Assembly: GCA_030653435.1 (NCBI GenBank)
Contig: JAURZI010000063.1
Location: 1 to 64,000 of the forward strand
Source of the DNA: Methylovulum sp.
GTDB taxonomy: Bacteria > Pseudomonadota > Gammaproteobacteria > Methylococcales > Methylomonadaceae
Length of the DNA stretch: 64,000 nt
Direction of reading: 5' to 3'
Positions 55,167 to 64,000 of this stretch are shown here, in pieces. Below the pieces are notes generated by a model. The model was not told the DNA's origin. It saw nothing but the letters and a program-made list of their open reading frames with translations, and did no database searches. The position numbers and the translations under genes are program-made. Numbering within the stretch: the stretch's first letter is position 1; every line of letters starts with the position of its first letter.

Positions 55167-56405
55167 ATGGGTAAAAAAATTTTAATAGTTGATGATTGCG
55201 ATGAGCTACGGCAGCTGGTGACTCTCGCGTTGGATTGCCCGCATTATCAGCTGTCGCAAGCTTCCAGCGCCGATGAGGCGTTACGCTCGCTGGCCGGTGA
55301 CCGGCCTGATTTAATCGTGCTGGATGTCATGATGCCGGGCAAAATGAATGGCTACCAACTCTGTGAATTTGTTAAAAATAACCAACCTTATCGGTCGCTT
55401 AAAGTGGTTTTATTAACGGCCAGAGCCCAGAAAGCCGATATTCAGGAAGGCATCAGGGTCAAATCCGATGCTTATTTAGTTAAGCCGTTCAGCCCGTTGT
55501 TGTTGCAAAAAAAAGTGGCCGAATTGCTGCGTGATGGCAGTGGCGTCATCATGGCAGCAAGCCCGGCAAAACCTCAAGAAGCTAAAGCCACTATACCGCA
55601 AGACAATACCACACTGGAGCTGGTCTTCCCGCCACGACCGTCTGTACTCGTGAACATCCAGCAAGAAATGGCCAAGGCTAATCCCAGCGTCCCTTATGTT
55701 GCCCAGCAAATTGCAGCCGATATCACGCTATCCGCTGCCTTATTGCGTACGGTCAATTCGCCCTTTTACGGTTTACGGAATAAAGTGAGCTCAGCTGCGG
55801 ACGCCATCAACCTGATCGGCCTGACCCGAACCCTGCATCTGGTCATGGCTGTGTCCGTGCGTGAGCACGTACCTTTGCCTAAAGGTCTGGAACACTTCTG
55901 GGATGACACATCGAAAGTCGCCACCATGGGGGCCAGCATCGCCAAGAGTTTGAAGCTGGACGCCAACCTCGCCTATTTGATGGGCTTGTTCCATGATGCC
56001 GCCGTTCCGCTGATGGCGACAAAATACCCCGATTATTTAAGCGCTTTTCAGCAGTTCCACCATTATGAACAGGAAATCCATGAAGCAGAAAACGCCCGAT
56101 ACAATATGAACCATGCCATGCTGGGCAGCCTGATGGCGCGCGCCTGGTATTTGCCGTCTGAACTCATTCAGGCCATCAAGATCCACCACAGCCATGACCT
56201 GTTTGACATGGGTTTGGATAGCAACATACTCAATTTAGTTTGCGTCTATCTGATTGCCGACCATATCGGTGACCGCCTCAACGGTGATCTGGATGTGCAT
56301 TTTGCCCTGTTGGAAAGCAAGATACGTCATTATCTGAATTTAACGGATGAAACCCATTACCAGATGGTTTTCGATAGGGCTTTGGACAGCATTAATGAAG
56401 TATAA
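55167..56405 (+). CDS. Response regulator with HDOD domain
   Basis: The protein has 412 residues. The receiver domain (1-122) has Asp53 in VLDVMMPGKMNG. A linker (125-155) leads to an HDOD domain (about 156-375): LPxRPSVLVNIQQEMAK, VAQQIAADITLSAALLRTVNSPFYGL, ISSAADAINLIGLTRTLHLVMAVSV, and LFHDAAVPLM. HDOD is an HD-like fold that often lacks enzymatic residues and links signalling to regulation. GAGAG precedes the start. It is transcribed with the sensor kinase 30 nt downstream, its likely phosphate donor. Confidence 0.92.
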   Translation: MGKKILIVDDCDELRQLVTLALDCPHYQLSQASSADEALRSLAGDRPDLIVLDVMMPGKMNGYQLCEFVKNNQPYRSLKVVLLTARAQKADIQEGIRVKSDAYLVKPFSPLLLQKKVAELLRDGSGVIMAASPAKPQEAKATIPQDNTTLELVFPPRPSVLVNIQQEMAKANPSVPYVAQQIAADITLSAALLRTVNSPFYGLRNKVSSAADAINLIGLTRTLHLVMAVSVREHVPLPKGLEHFWDDTSKVATMGASIAKSLKLDANLAYLMGLFHDAAVPLMATKYPDYLSAFQQFHHYEQEIHEAENARYNMNHAMLGSLMARAWYLPSELIQAIKIHHSHDLFDMGLDSNILNLVCVYLIADHIGDRLNGDLDVHFALLESKIRHYLNLTDETHYQMVFDRALDSINEV

Positions 56406-56435
56406 GGCTTGCGCTAAAAACATAGCACACACACC

Positions 56436-59372
56436 ATGAATAACAGCAGCGCTACCGGCACCGGCAAAAAAAATCTCCGCAGGATAAGGTCATTGATCCT
56501 GTCAGGACTCGTGTTGGCGGTCGCCTTGACGGTGACCCACACGCTGTATGACAGCGCCCGGCAAGCGGCGGCACAGGAACTGCAAGCCAATTTCAATTTT
56601 CGCGAGCATGAAACTATCGCACGTATCCAGCAACGTATGACGGTTTATCAGCAAGTGTTGCTGGCGGCTCGAGGGCTGTTCATTGCATCGGAAAATGTGG
56701 ACCGTAACGAATTCAGCACCTATATCGCCTCGCTGGACATAGACCAGAATTATCCGGGCATTCAGGGGGTCGGATACGCCGCGGCCATCCCGTCGGCGCA
56801 AAAAAACCGGCATATTACCGGTATGCGTAAGCAAGGTTTTCCCGCTTACTCGCTGTACCCGGATGGTGAACGCGAACTGTACTCCGCCATCGTTTTTATT
56901 GAGCCCTTTAGCGGGCGCAACCTACGCGCTTTCGGCTACGACATGTATTCCGAGCCGGTGCGCCGCGAGGCGATGGTGGCGGCGCGTGACGAGAACCGCT
57001 TGACAATTTCCGGCAAAGTGATCCTGGTGCAAGAAACCGACGGGCACAAGCAAGCCGGGTTTTTGATGTATTTGCCCGTGTACAAAAATCAGCTGCCGTA
57101 TACGACACCGGCAGAGCGCCTCGCCAATATTGCCGGTTGGGTCTATTTGCCTTTTCGCATGGGCGATTTGATGGCGGGCTTGGAGGGTGAGCGGAATCTG
57201 GAAATGGATCTGGAAATTTATGATGGCAATGAGCCGTCAGCAGCGGCGCTGTTGTACGATAAAGACGGTATCCGCGTGGCCGGGAATGGGGCTGTATCGC
57301 GTTTGCAATCGACCCGACAGTTAATGGTCGCCAACCGCCACTGGACCATCACTATTAGCGCACTGCCTGAGTTTGCCGCGCGGATGGACCAAAATAAAGC
57401 GGGGCTTATCGCCAAGACAGGGATCACGCTTAGCCTGTTATTGACCTTGTTGACCTTTTCACTGACTAACAGTCGCGAACGCGCGATATATATTGCCGGA
57501 GAAAAAACCGGCGAGCTGATAAAAAATGCCGCAGACATGCGCTTGTTGCTGGAATCCACCGGCGAAGCCATCTACGGCATTGATATGCAGGGGAATTGCA
57601 CCTTCGCCAATGCCAGCTGCATTAAAGGGCTGGGCTACCAAAGCGCCGACGATTTGCTCGGCAAAAACATGCAGGGTTTGATCCACTATAAAAAAGCGGA
57701 CGGTTCGCCGCTTAGCGTGGAAGACTGTTTGATTTTTCTCGCTTTCAAGAGCGGACAGAAAGTCCATATCGTCGATGAGGCCATCTGGCGGGCTGACGGC
57801 TCGTGCTTCCCCGCCGAGTATTGGTCGTATCCGCAATATCTTAACGGCCAAGTCGTCGGCGCGGTGGTCACGTTTATAGACATCACGGCCCGCAAAAAAG
57901 CCGAAAACAACATCCGCGAAAGCGAGGAACGTTTGAATCTGGCCTTGCAAGGCGTCGGCGACGGCGTCTGGGACTGGAATATACAGACGGGTAGCATGCT
58001 GTTTTCCAAAGGTTTTAACGAATTGCACGGTTTTGCCGAAAGCGAATTCGGCAAAACGGTTGACGACTGGATCAGTCGTATTTACCCGGATGATTGGCCG
58101 GCGCTGGCCAACTGTTTGCAGGCTTATTTGACGGGCGAAACCGGCAGTTACCGGGCGCGGTTCAGGGTGTTATGCAAAAACAACAGCTATATGTGGGTGC
58201 TGGGGCGCGGCATGATCGTCAGCCGCACGGCGGGCGGGGAGCCCCTACGCATGGTCGGCACTCATACCGACATAACCGAGCAGATCCAGGCCGAACAAAC
58301 GATAGACGAAAACAAGCAGGATCTGGATGCCGTGTTTGCCCAAATTCCTGACGGCATCGTCGTGTTTGATCATCAGGACAAGGTCTCCCATGTCAATGAC
58401 ACGTTCTGCAACATGATCGGCTTACAAAACCAGCAGTTGCTCGGCATTGACGAAGCCGCGTTCAACGCGATGCTGCTGGAGCGCAGGGTCAATGACGACG
58501 ATAACCTGGACAACAAAAGGCAGGCGGTTTTTTCGATCACCAGCACGACCAACACGTCATCCAACCTGATGACGCTGCAACGCACATTGATTGGGCTTAA
58601 CCAACGCCGCATCAGCCACATCCTGTATTTTCGCGATATTACCAACGAGTCGCTGGTCGAGCGCATGAAAAGCGAGTTCGTCTCCACGGCAGCGCACGAA
58701 CTGCGTACGCCGATGTCCATCATCTTCGGCTACTCCGAATTGCTACAGCAACAAACCTTCGACGAAGCCGCGCAAAAGCGCATGATGACCGCGATTAACG
58801 AGCAATCGAAAAGCATCATTAATATCTTGAATGAACTGCTGGATATTGCCCGTATAGAAGCGCGGGCGGGCAAGGTGTTTAATCTGGAGCTGATCCGGCC
58901 GGCGCCGCTGATACAGGAACTGGTGGACAGCTTTATGATGGCCGGGGACGAGCGCCGCCCGCATTTGCACCTGAATTCGGCCTTGCCTGAGCTGATGCTC
59001 GACAGTGAGAAAATCAAGCAAGTGCTTAAAAATTGCCTGAGCAATGCGTTCAAGTTTTCGCCTGCGGATCAGGACGTCAATCTCTACGTCGACATGGCCG
59101 AAACCGAAGGCAAGCCGGCAGTCGCTATCGCTATTGAAGACCACGGCATCGGCATGACGCCGGAGCAGCTTGACCGGGTTTTCGAAAAGTTTTATCGCGC
59201 CAACACGTCGGGCAAGTCTCCCGGAACAGGGTTAGGCATGGCGCTGGTGAAAGAAATCATCGAACATCACAACGGCAGCGTGCAAATCAACAGTGAATAC
59301 GGCAAAGGCACGACAGTGACGCTTTATTTGCCGGTACCCGAAGGTGCGCCGGCCTTGTCTGCCACAGGTTAG
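56436..59372 (+). CDS. CHASE-PAS sensor histidine kinase
   Basis: The protein has 978 residues. TM1 (about 18-36) leads to a periplasmic CHASE domain (about 60-290), with FIASENVDRNEFSTYIASL, YPGIQGVGYAAAIP and MVAARDENRLTISGKVILVQETD. TM2 is at about 328-345. Three PAS regions follow (about 365-490, 500-620 and 625-740). The kinase core has the H-box EFVSTAAHELRTPMSIIFGYSELL, ALKNCLSNAFKFSP (N-box), EDHGIGMTPEQL and GTGLGMALVKEIIEHHNG. It has no receiver of its own, so the upstream single-domain or HDOD receiver is the likely partner. The CHASE ligand is unknown. Confidence 0.93.
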   Translation: MNNSSATGTGKKNLRRIRSLILSGLVLAVALTVTHTLYDSARQAAAQELQANFNFREHETIARIQQRMTVYQQVLLAARGLFIASENVDRNEFSTYIASLDIDQNYPGIQGVGYAAAIPSAQKNRHITGMRKQGFPAYSLYPDGERELYSAIVFIEPFSGRNLRAFGYDMYSEPVRREAMVAARDENRLTISGKVILVQETDGHKQAGFLMYLPVYKNQLPYTTPAERLANIAGWVYLPFRMGDLMAGLEGERNLEMDLEIYDGNEPSAAALLYDKDGIRVAGNGAVSRLQSTRQLMVANRHWTITISALPEFAARMDQNKAGLIAKTGITLSLLLTLLTFSLTNSRERAIYIAGEKTGELIKNAADMRLLLESTGEAIYGIDMQGNCTFANASCIKGLGYQSADDLLGKNMQGLIHYKKADGSPLSVEDCLIFLAFKSGQKVHIVDEAIWRADGSCFPAEYWSYPQYLNGQVVGAVVTFIDITARKKAENNIRESEERLNLALQGVGDGVWDWNIQTGSMLFSKGFNELHGFAESEFGKTVDDWISRIYPDDWPALANCLQAYLTGETGSYRARFRVLCKNNSYMWVLGRGMIVSRTAGGEPLRMVGTHTDITEQIQAEQTIDENKQDLDAVFAQIPDGIVVFDHQDKVSHVNDTFCNMIGLQNQQLLGIDEAAFNAMLLERRVNDDDNLDNKRQAVFSITSTTNTSSNLMTLQRTLIGLNQRRISHILYFRDITNESLVERMKSEFVSTAAHELRTPMSIIFGYSELLQQQTFDEAAQKRMMTAINEQSKSIINILNELLDIARIEARAGKVFNLELIRPAPLIQELVDSFMMAGDERRPHLHLNSALPELMLDSEKIKQVLKNCLSNAFKFSPADQDVNLYVDMAETEGKPAVAIAIEDHGIGMTPEQLDRVFEKFYRANTSGKSPGTGLGMALVKEIIEHHNGSVQINSEYGKGTTVTLYLPVPEGAPALSATG

Positions 59373-59400
59373 CGGGTAGCCGCCGAAATATGCAAGGACA

Positions 59401-59430
59401 TTGTTATTCTGTCTTTTTTTCTTTTATACT
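59401..59430 (+). promoter_or_regulatory. Candidate sigma-70 promoter of the mtdB pair
   Basis: TTGTTA (59401-59406) and TATACT (59425-59430) are 18 nt apart, 40 nt before the mtdB start. The -10 has five of six consensus bases. Confidence 0.5.
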
Positions 59431-59470
59431 TGTTTGTTAATGACAACCAATATACCCACAGTGAGCAATC

Positions 59471-60379
59471 ATGGAAAAACCATTCATCTTACACATGCTG
59501 ACCACCGCTAAAAATTTAAGCCCGTTTGACGTTAATATGGCTGTCGATGCGGGCTGGGTTACGGCATTGCCTTATATTAATGTTGAACCTAGCGAAGTTC
59601 AGGGCTTGGTGCAAGATGCCATTTTTTCGCGCAGTACAAAAAACTTAAAGCGTACCGGCATTTTTATTGGCGGGCGCGATACCAAACAAGCGATGGATAT
59701 GCTCAAAACCGCCAAGCGCTCGATGGTGCCGCCCTTTGAAGTGTCCGTTTTTGCCGATCCCAGCGGCGCTTTTACGACGGCTGCCGGCATGGTTGCCGCC
59801 GTGGAGCGCGAGCTGGTGGCAAAGTTCAACACGACGCTGGAAGGCAAAAATATTCTGGCCTTGGGCGGGACCGGCCCGGTCGGTCAGGTCGCCGCCGTGA
59901 TTGCGGCGCAAGCCGGTGCCCATGTCAGGATTATCGGTAGGCAATTGGAGAAGGCGCAAAACGTGGCTGATCTTTGCAATAACGAATTCGGTGACGGCAA
60001 GATTGCGATCACTGCGGGCGCCGATGCCGATAAAGCGGAGTATATAAAAACTGCCGATGTCGTTTTTGCCACCGGTGCGGCAGGTATCGAGCTATTGAGC
60101 GCCGAATTGATTGCCACGGCCGCACAGCTGAAAGTCGCCGCCGATGTCAACGCCGTTCCACCGGCCGGCATCGCAGGCGTCGATGCTTTCCATAACGGCA
60201 CGCCGATTGAAGGCTCAATCAGCGGTGCAGTCGGCATCGGTGCGTTAGCTATCGGTAATGTCAAATATCAGACCCAGAATATTTTGTTGAAAAATATGCT
60301 GGATAGCGACAAGCCGATATTTCTGCATTTTGAGCATGCTTTCTCGGTAGCGAGAGATTATATTAAATCCAAAGCCTAA
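59471..60379 (+). CDS. mtdB: NAD(P)-dependent methylene-tetrahydromethanopterin dehydrogenase, copy 1
   Basis: The protein has 302 residues, the usual MtdB length. The N-terminus (FILHMLTTAKNLSPFDVNMAVDAGW) and SVFADPSGAFTTAAGMVA are diagnostic of MtdB rather than the MtdA (H4F/H4MPT) enzyme. The Rossmann loop is LGGTGPVGQVAAV (about 130), and AADVNAVPPAGIAGVD and GAVGIGALAIGNVKYQTQ are conserved. MtdB oxidises methylene-H4MPT in the formaldehyde oxidation pathway of methylotrophs. A good sigma-70-like promoter lies upstream. The next gene is a paralogue. Confidence 0.92.
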   Translation: MEKPFILHMLTTAKNLSPFDVNMAVDAGWVTALPYINVEPSEVQGLVQDAIFSRSTKNLKRTGIFIGGRDTKQAMDMLKTAKRSMVPPFEVSVFADPSGAFTTAAGMVAAVERELVAKFNTTLEGKNILALGGTGPVGQVAAVIAAQAGAHVRIIGRQLEKAQNVADLCNNEFGDGKIAITAGADADKAEYIKTADVVFATGAAGIELLSAELIATAAQLKVAADVNAVPPAGIAGVDAFHNGTPIEGSISGAVGIGALAIGNVKYQTQNILLKNMLDSDKPIFLHFEHAFSVARDYIKSKA

Positions 60380-60402
60380 CCCACCATTTAAAGAGGTTCT
60401 CA

Positions 60403-61308
60403 ATGGAGAAACGCAGCATACTTCACATGCTTGACCCTATGCCCAATAACAGCCCATTTGATGTCAATATGGCGCTGGATGCCGGGTTTGATGTGCTGAT
60501 GCCCTACAGCAACGTCAAGCTGGACAGTGTTTACGGCTTGACCCAAGATGCTATTTTCTCCCGTGGCCCAGCTGGTGTGAAGCGCACCGGCCTCTTTATC
60601 GGTGGCCGCGATTTGGGGCTGGCTATGGACATGTTGAACACCAGCAGGCAGGCCATGGTGCCGCCGTTTGAAATATCCGTTTTTGCCGATCCCAGCGGCG
60701 CATTCACAACGGCAGCGGCCTTGGTTGCCTGTGTTGAAAAAGAATTGCACAAACATCACGGCAAAACCCTTAAGGATTGCACGGCCTTGGTGTTTGGCGG
60801 TACTGGGCCGGTCGGCATCGCTACCGGCGTCATTGCTTCGCTGGCAGGCGCCCAAACTGCGCTGGTCGACCATTTGTCCATCGACACCGCAGCAGATGTC
60901 GCCAAAGCTTATAACCGCCGGTTTGCCGCCACGCTGACGGGGGCTTGCGCCCGCTCGGAGGCGGAAAAAATCCAACTCCTCAACAGTGCAGATATTGTTT
61001 TTTGTACGGCTAAGGCAGGTATCCAGGTGTTAAGCGCGGCGGCACTTAAAGAAACCACACGCCTTAAAGTGGCTGGCGATGTCAATGCGGTGCCGCCGCT
61101 AGGCATCGAAGGCATCAAACTCAATGATTCGGGCGCAGCGCTGCTGCATGCTGTCAATGCGCCGGGAGCTGTCGGTGTTGGGGCGCTGGCGGTCGGCAAT
61201 GTTAAATACCAGCTGCAACATGCGATGTTAAGGTTGATGCTGGAAACCGAGCAGCCTTTATACCTTGATTTCAGGGCTGCTTTTGCTAAAGCCAGGGGGA
61301 TAGTGTAA
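60403..61308 (+). CDS. Methylene-tetrahydromethanopterin dehydrogenase, copy 2 (MtdB paralogue)
   Basis: The protein has 301 residues, following copy 1 by 23 nt with AGAGG before the ATG. It keeps SILHMLDPMPNNSPFDVNMALDAGF, SVFADPSGAFTTAAALVACVEKEL, FGGTGPVGIATGV, GDVNAVPPLGIEGI and GVGALAVGNVKYQLQ. It is clearly related to copy 1 but diverged across the nucleotide-binding half, which may mean a different cofactor preference. Tandem mtdB genes are unusual as far as I know. It could be the conventional MtdB, with the first copy as the variant; sequence alone does not decide. Confidence 0.88.
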   Translation: MEKRSILHMLDPMPNNSPFDVNMALDAGFDVLMPYSNVKLDSVYGLTQDAIFSRGPAGVKRTGLFIGGRDLGLAMDMLNTSRQAMVPPFEISVFADPSGAFTTAAALVACVEKELHKHHGKTLKDCTALVFGGTGPVGIATGVIASLAGAQTALVDHLSIDTAADVAKAYNRRFAATLTGACARSEAEKIQLLNSADIVFCTAKAGIQVLSAAALKETTRLKVAGDVNAVPPLGIEGIKLNDSGAALLHAVNAPGAVGVGALAVGNVKYQLQHAMLRLMLETEQPLYLDFRAAFAKARGIV

Positions 61309-61430
61309 ACAAGGCGTGGGGGTTCAACGCAAACCTGTCATCAGAGGACTCGGAGCCTACAAGCGATAACGGAGATAAACACTGTTCTTTGGGCATCAGG
61401 GTCATTGCCGCAACAGCAGATGTAACAAAC

Positions 61431-62111
61431 ATGAGCCGACATGACAGAATATTATTTGCGGGTGATCCACATGGAAACTTTAAACCTCTGATAGCCGCCG
61501 TGCATAAACATCGACCTGAAGCTGTGGTTTTACTCGGTGATTATGACCTGGATCTGCCTTTGGATATTTGTCTACAGGACATAATCGGCTTAACCGAAAT
61601 TTGGTGGATAGCCGGTAACCATGATTTCGAAACCCCCGGCAAATATAAAAATCTGTTTCATTCCGCCTTGGCCGATAAATGCTTACACTTGAGGGTCGCC
61701 GATATTGCCGGGTTAAGAATTGCCGGTCTGGGCGGTATATTTCTAGGTCGGGTCTGGTATCCGCCGCAACCGCCAAAATGGCGCAATAAGCAGCATTACT
61801 TGTATCAGCAGCCCCCCCATGTCAAAAATGCAGAGCTGTCGTTAAAATACCAATCGGCAATCTGGCATGATGAGTTTGAAATCTTGAAAAAACTGAAGGC
61901 CGACATTCTGGTCAGCCATGAAGCGCCAGGCTCGCATCGGCACGGTTTTTCAGTGATTGGTGACTTGGCGGCGGCAATGGGTGCAAAACACATTTTTCAT
62001 GGTCATCTTCATGAGAATTATGCCCGTACCATAAAAAACAATATCCATGTGTTTGGTGTCGCCAATATGGCGGTCACCGATTTGCTGGGCAACACCTTAA
62101 GCGAGCCATGA
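61431..62111 (+). CDS. Calcineurin-like metallophosphoesterase
   Basis: The chosen ATG at 61431 gives 226 residues; a TTG at 61389 is an upstream option and neither has a clear ribosome site. Metal motifs are ILFAGDPHGNF (GDxHG), VVLLGDYDLDL (GDxxD), WWIAGNHDFE (GNHD), ILVSHEAPGSHRHG and HIFHGHLHENY (GHxH). This is a complete set, so the phosphoesterase fold is certain, while the substrate (nucleotide or lipid phosphate) is unknown. Its TGA overlaps the P450 start (ATGA), suggesting coupled translation. Confidence 0.9.
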   Translation: MSRHDRILFAGDPHGNFKPLIAAVHKHRPEAVVLLGDYDLDLPLDICLQDIIGLTEIWWIAGNHDFETPGKYKNLFHSALADKCLHLRVADIAGLRIAGLGGIFLGRVWYPPQPPKWRNKQHYLYQQPPHVKNAELSLKYQSAIWHDEFEILKKLKADILVSHEAPGSHRHGFSVIGDLAAAMGAKHIFHGHLHENYARTIKNNIHVFGVANMAVTDLLGNTLSEP

Positions 62112-63544
62112 CCCACATTGGCGCGCCGGCTACGGCGGTGTCCCTAAACCACTTTATCACTCCCCTTAACACAATACGCATGACCGACTTTATCCCACCC
62201 TTTCCGATACGGCACAAAAAAAACCTGGGGCCGCTGGACACCTTAAAGTATGCTCGCCGCGACCTGCTGTCTATCTGGCCTGAAAGCGCGTTTGACCGGC
62301 AGTTCATGGCCACTAAAATTATTAACAAGTCGATTTTTATCGCAAACCATCCTGAAATTATCCGCTATGTGTTGTTGACCAATCACGCCAATTATGAAAA
62401 AAAGAGCCCGTTGATGCGTAAAGCGCTGGAGCCTTTACTAGGCGATGGCTTATTTATCAGCGATGGTGACACCTGGCAAAAGCACAGGAATTTGGAAGCG
62501 CCGCTATTCGGCAACGAACAGGTCGCCAAATACAGCGACATCATGATTAAGACTACCGAAGAGCGGGCACAGTCATGGGCCAGGTTCAAACCGGGCGAGA
62601 CTATTCACGTTTTGCCGGAAATGGGGCAATTAACGGCGGAAATTATTTGCCGCACATTGTTCGGTAACCAGCTGGGCGCAGCGCAGGCGACGCAAGTGGT
62701 CAAAAGTTTTGCCGAATATCAGGCGGCCATCGAACAAATGGATGTCAACACTTTTTTCGGCTTGCCTAGCTGGATTCCGGGGTTAGGCATGGGTAAAGGC
62801 GCTAAAGCAGCAAAAGCCATCCATCACATCGTCGATAAGGTCATTGCCGAAGGCATTAAAAGCGACAACAAAGACTCGCTGCTAGGGCATTTTTTGCGTT
62901 TGCACGGCAAAAAGGATGTGCAGGACTCGCTGACTAAACAACAAATCCGTAATGAACTCATCGTGCTGTTTATGGCAGGCCATGAAACCACGGCAAACAC
63001 GTTGGCCTGGGCATGGTATTTGATTTCACAATGCCCGGACGTTGAGCAGCGTTTGCATGACGAGGTTGATGCCGTACTGGGCAACCGCTCGGCCACTTTT
63101 GCAGATGTTGCCAAATTAACGTATACCCGTGCAGTCATCGAAGAAACCATGCGTCTTTATCCGCCAGTGCCTATTTTGTCGCGCGAAGCCAGCGCCGACG
63201 ACACCATACGCAGACGCCATATTCCGGCGGGTTCGATCATGTTGGTCGTGCCTTGGTTATTGCATCGCCATAAGCAATATTGGCAACAACCCGACCATTT
63301 TATCCCCGAGCGTTTTCTCGATGATGCGCCGGTCAAGCCGGATAAGTTCACCTATATTCCGTTTAGCGTAGGCCCTAGAGTTTGTATCGCAAAATTCTTC
63401 GGCACCGTTGAAACGACGCTGTGCCTGGCTATCCTGGCCCGGCAATTTCGCTTGCGGGTGCCTGAAGGGCATCAGGTCACGCATGAATGCCGGTTAACGC
63501 TGCGGCCTAAAGACAATTTGCCGATGCAGATCAGCCCACGATGA
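62108..63544 (+). CDS. Cytochrome P450
   Basis: The protein has up to 478 residues from ATG 62108, overlapping the previous stop; ATG 62180 (MTDFIPPFP) would give 454 and fits common P450 N-termini. P450 motifs are all present: I-helix AGHETTANT, EETMRLYPPVP (ExxR), ERFLDD, and the haem loop FSVGPRVCIAKFFG with Cys426 (full-length numbering). The middle resembles bacterial CYP102-like or fatty-acid hydroxylase P450s, but no reductase domain is attached. It needs ferredoxin and reductase partners not seen here. It lies between the phosphoesterase and acyltransferase in a tightly coupled unit. Confidence 0.92.
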   Translation: MTHIGAPATAVSLNHFITPLNTIRMTDFIPPFPIRHKKNLGPLDTLKYARRDLLSIWPESAFDRQFMATKIINKSIFIANHPEIIRYVLLTNHANYEKKSPLMRKALEPLLGDGLFISDGDTWQKHRNLEAPLFGNEQVAKYSDIMIKTTEERAQSWARFKPGETIHVLPEMGQLTAEIICRTLFGNQLGAAQATQVVKSFAEYQAAIEQMDVNTFFGLPSWIPGLGMGKGAKAAKAIHHIVDKVIAEGIKSDNKDSLLGHFLRLHGKKDVQDSLTKQQIRNELIVLFMAGHETTANTLAWAWYLISQCPDVEQRLHDEVDAVLGNRSATFADVAKLTYTRAVIEETMRLYPPVPILSREASADDTIRRRHIPAGSIMLVVPWLLHRHKQYWQQPDHFIPERFLDDAPVKPDKFTYIPFSVGPRVCIAKFFGTVETTLCLAILARQFRLRVPEGHQVTHECRLTLRPKDNLPMQISPR

Positions 63545-64000
63545 AAACAACCGGCCTGCGATTTTTTAACGATAAGGCGTGGCGCAAAAAACAGCTGCGC
63601 TATTGGCTAAGCGACCCGTTCTGGGGCAGTCTGGACTACGCCTGTCATTATGGGTTGCGACATTTGCCGATTAGCGTCAACGCCGCGATAGGTGCTTTTT
63701 TAGGCCCGCTTGCGGCACAATACCGTTTTAAAATTGACAACGAACGCGCCGGTAATAACCTGGCGGTGTTACGGCCCGACTTGAACGGGGCTGCACGGGA
63801 AAAAATGCTCAGGCAGATGTGGCAAAACATAGGCCAGTCGATGTCCGAGTATTCGCTGTTGGATAAAATTTATGCGGATAATCGGGTCAGCATAGAAAAC
63901 AGCAGCTATCTACAGCCTTTGATAGCAGAAAAGCAAGCCGTTATCTTTGTGTTTGCACACACCGGCAATTGGGAAATATGCGGTAATTATGTCATCGACT
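63541..64000 (+). CDS. Lipid A-type acyltransferase (LpxL/HtrB family), partial at window end
   Basis: The ATG at 63541 overlaps the P450 stop (ATGA) and the frame runs to the window edge (153 residues seen). YWLSDPFWGSLDYACHYGLRHLPISVNAAIGAFLGPLAAQYRFK, NNLAVLRPDLNGAAREKMLRQMWQNIGQSMSEY and FVFAHTGNWEICG (HxxxxE, the acyltransferase motif) match lauroyl/myristoyl transferases of lipopolysaccharide assembly. The C-terminus lies outside the window. The coupling to a P450 hints at lipid modification. Confidence 0.85.
   Translation, partial: MKTTGLRFFNDKAWRKKQLRYWLSDPFWGSLDYACHYGLRHLPISVNAAIGAFLGPLAAQYRFKIDNERAGNNLAVLRPDLNGAAREKMLRQMWQNIGQSMSEYSLLDKIYADNRVSIENSSYLQPLIAEKQAVIFVFAHTGNWEICGNYVID

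Overview
The window looks like the chromosome of a methylotrophic gammaproteobacterium, most likely a methanotroph of the order Methylococcales. The best evidence is a tandem pair of methylene-tetrahydromethanopterin dehydrogenase genes (mtdB type, 59471-61308). The rest is ordinary gammaproteobacterial housekeeping (cmoB, surE-pcm, aroE, hemB, an MlaC-like gene). No methane monooxygenase is in view, so 'methanotroph' is inferred.

Layout. (1) 1-10059: chemotaxis region with the end of cheA, a soluble receptor with a 273-bp tandem coding repeat, cheY-like, cheD and cheB, interrupted by a secreted sulfatase and a short-chain dehydrogenase/DUF4124 pair. (2) 10292-16836: secreted metallophosphoesterase, a second sulfatase with a dockerin-like C-terminus, and a dynamin-like GTPase. 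(3) 17239-21096: a 1285-residue c-di-GMP enzyme whose N-terminus resembles the ethylene-binding domain of plant ETR1. (4) 21143-34753: potassium region. On the minus strand are a 30-residue membrane peptide, kdpF, kdpA, kdpB, kdpC, a small secreted protein, an IS110-like fragment, a two-TM K+ channel, an NhaD-type antiporter, kdpD and kdpE. A divergent CPA2 antiporter lies on the plus strand. (5) 34762-37579: a visibly GC-richer four-gene module (DUF697, SPFH protein, membrane-anchored LivK-like receptor, 53-residue membrane peptide). (6) 37775-45028: housekeeping genes.

(7) 45158-54208: a 9.05-kb integrated element in a tRNA-Lys(CTT) gene, bounded by a perfect 45-nt direct repeat of the tRNA 3' end. 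It carries a frameshifted tyrosine integrase, an AlpA-like small protein, several small unknown genes, a PrimPol-helicase, a non-coding region rich in repeated GGGAC-type motifs, and a lone HK97-fold major capsid protein with an N-terminal signal-like segment. No terminase, portal, protease or tail gene is present. This is the most unusual object in the window: it looks like a phage satellite or capsid-bearing integrative element.

(8) 54637-59372: two closely related receiver proteins, the second fused to HDOD, followed by a CHASE-PAS histidine kinase. (9) 59471-64000: the mtdB pair, then metallophosphoesterase, cytochrome P450 and lipid A-type acyltransferase, the last three joined by ATGA overlaps. 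The acyltransferase runs off the end.

Two families of palindromic intergenic repeats occur, one with GTAGGGCGCGCC arms and one with GGTACGCATCGCGTACC arms. The signalling genes (Che system, c-di-GMP enzyme, HDOD and histidine kinase) suggest a motile organism that responds to many inputs. All functions are read from sequence motifs; nothing was searched or computed beyond hand counting.
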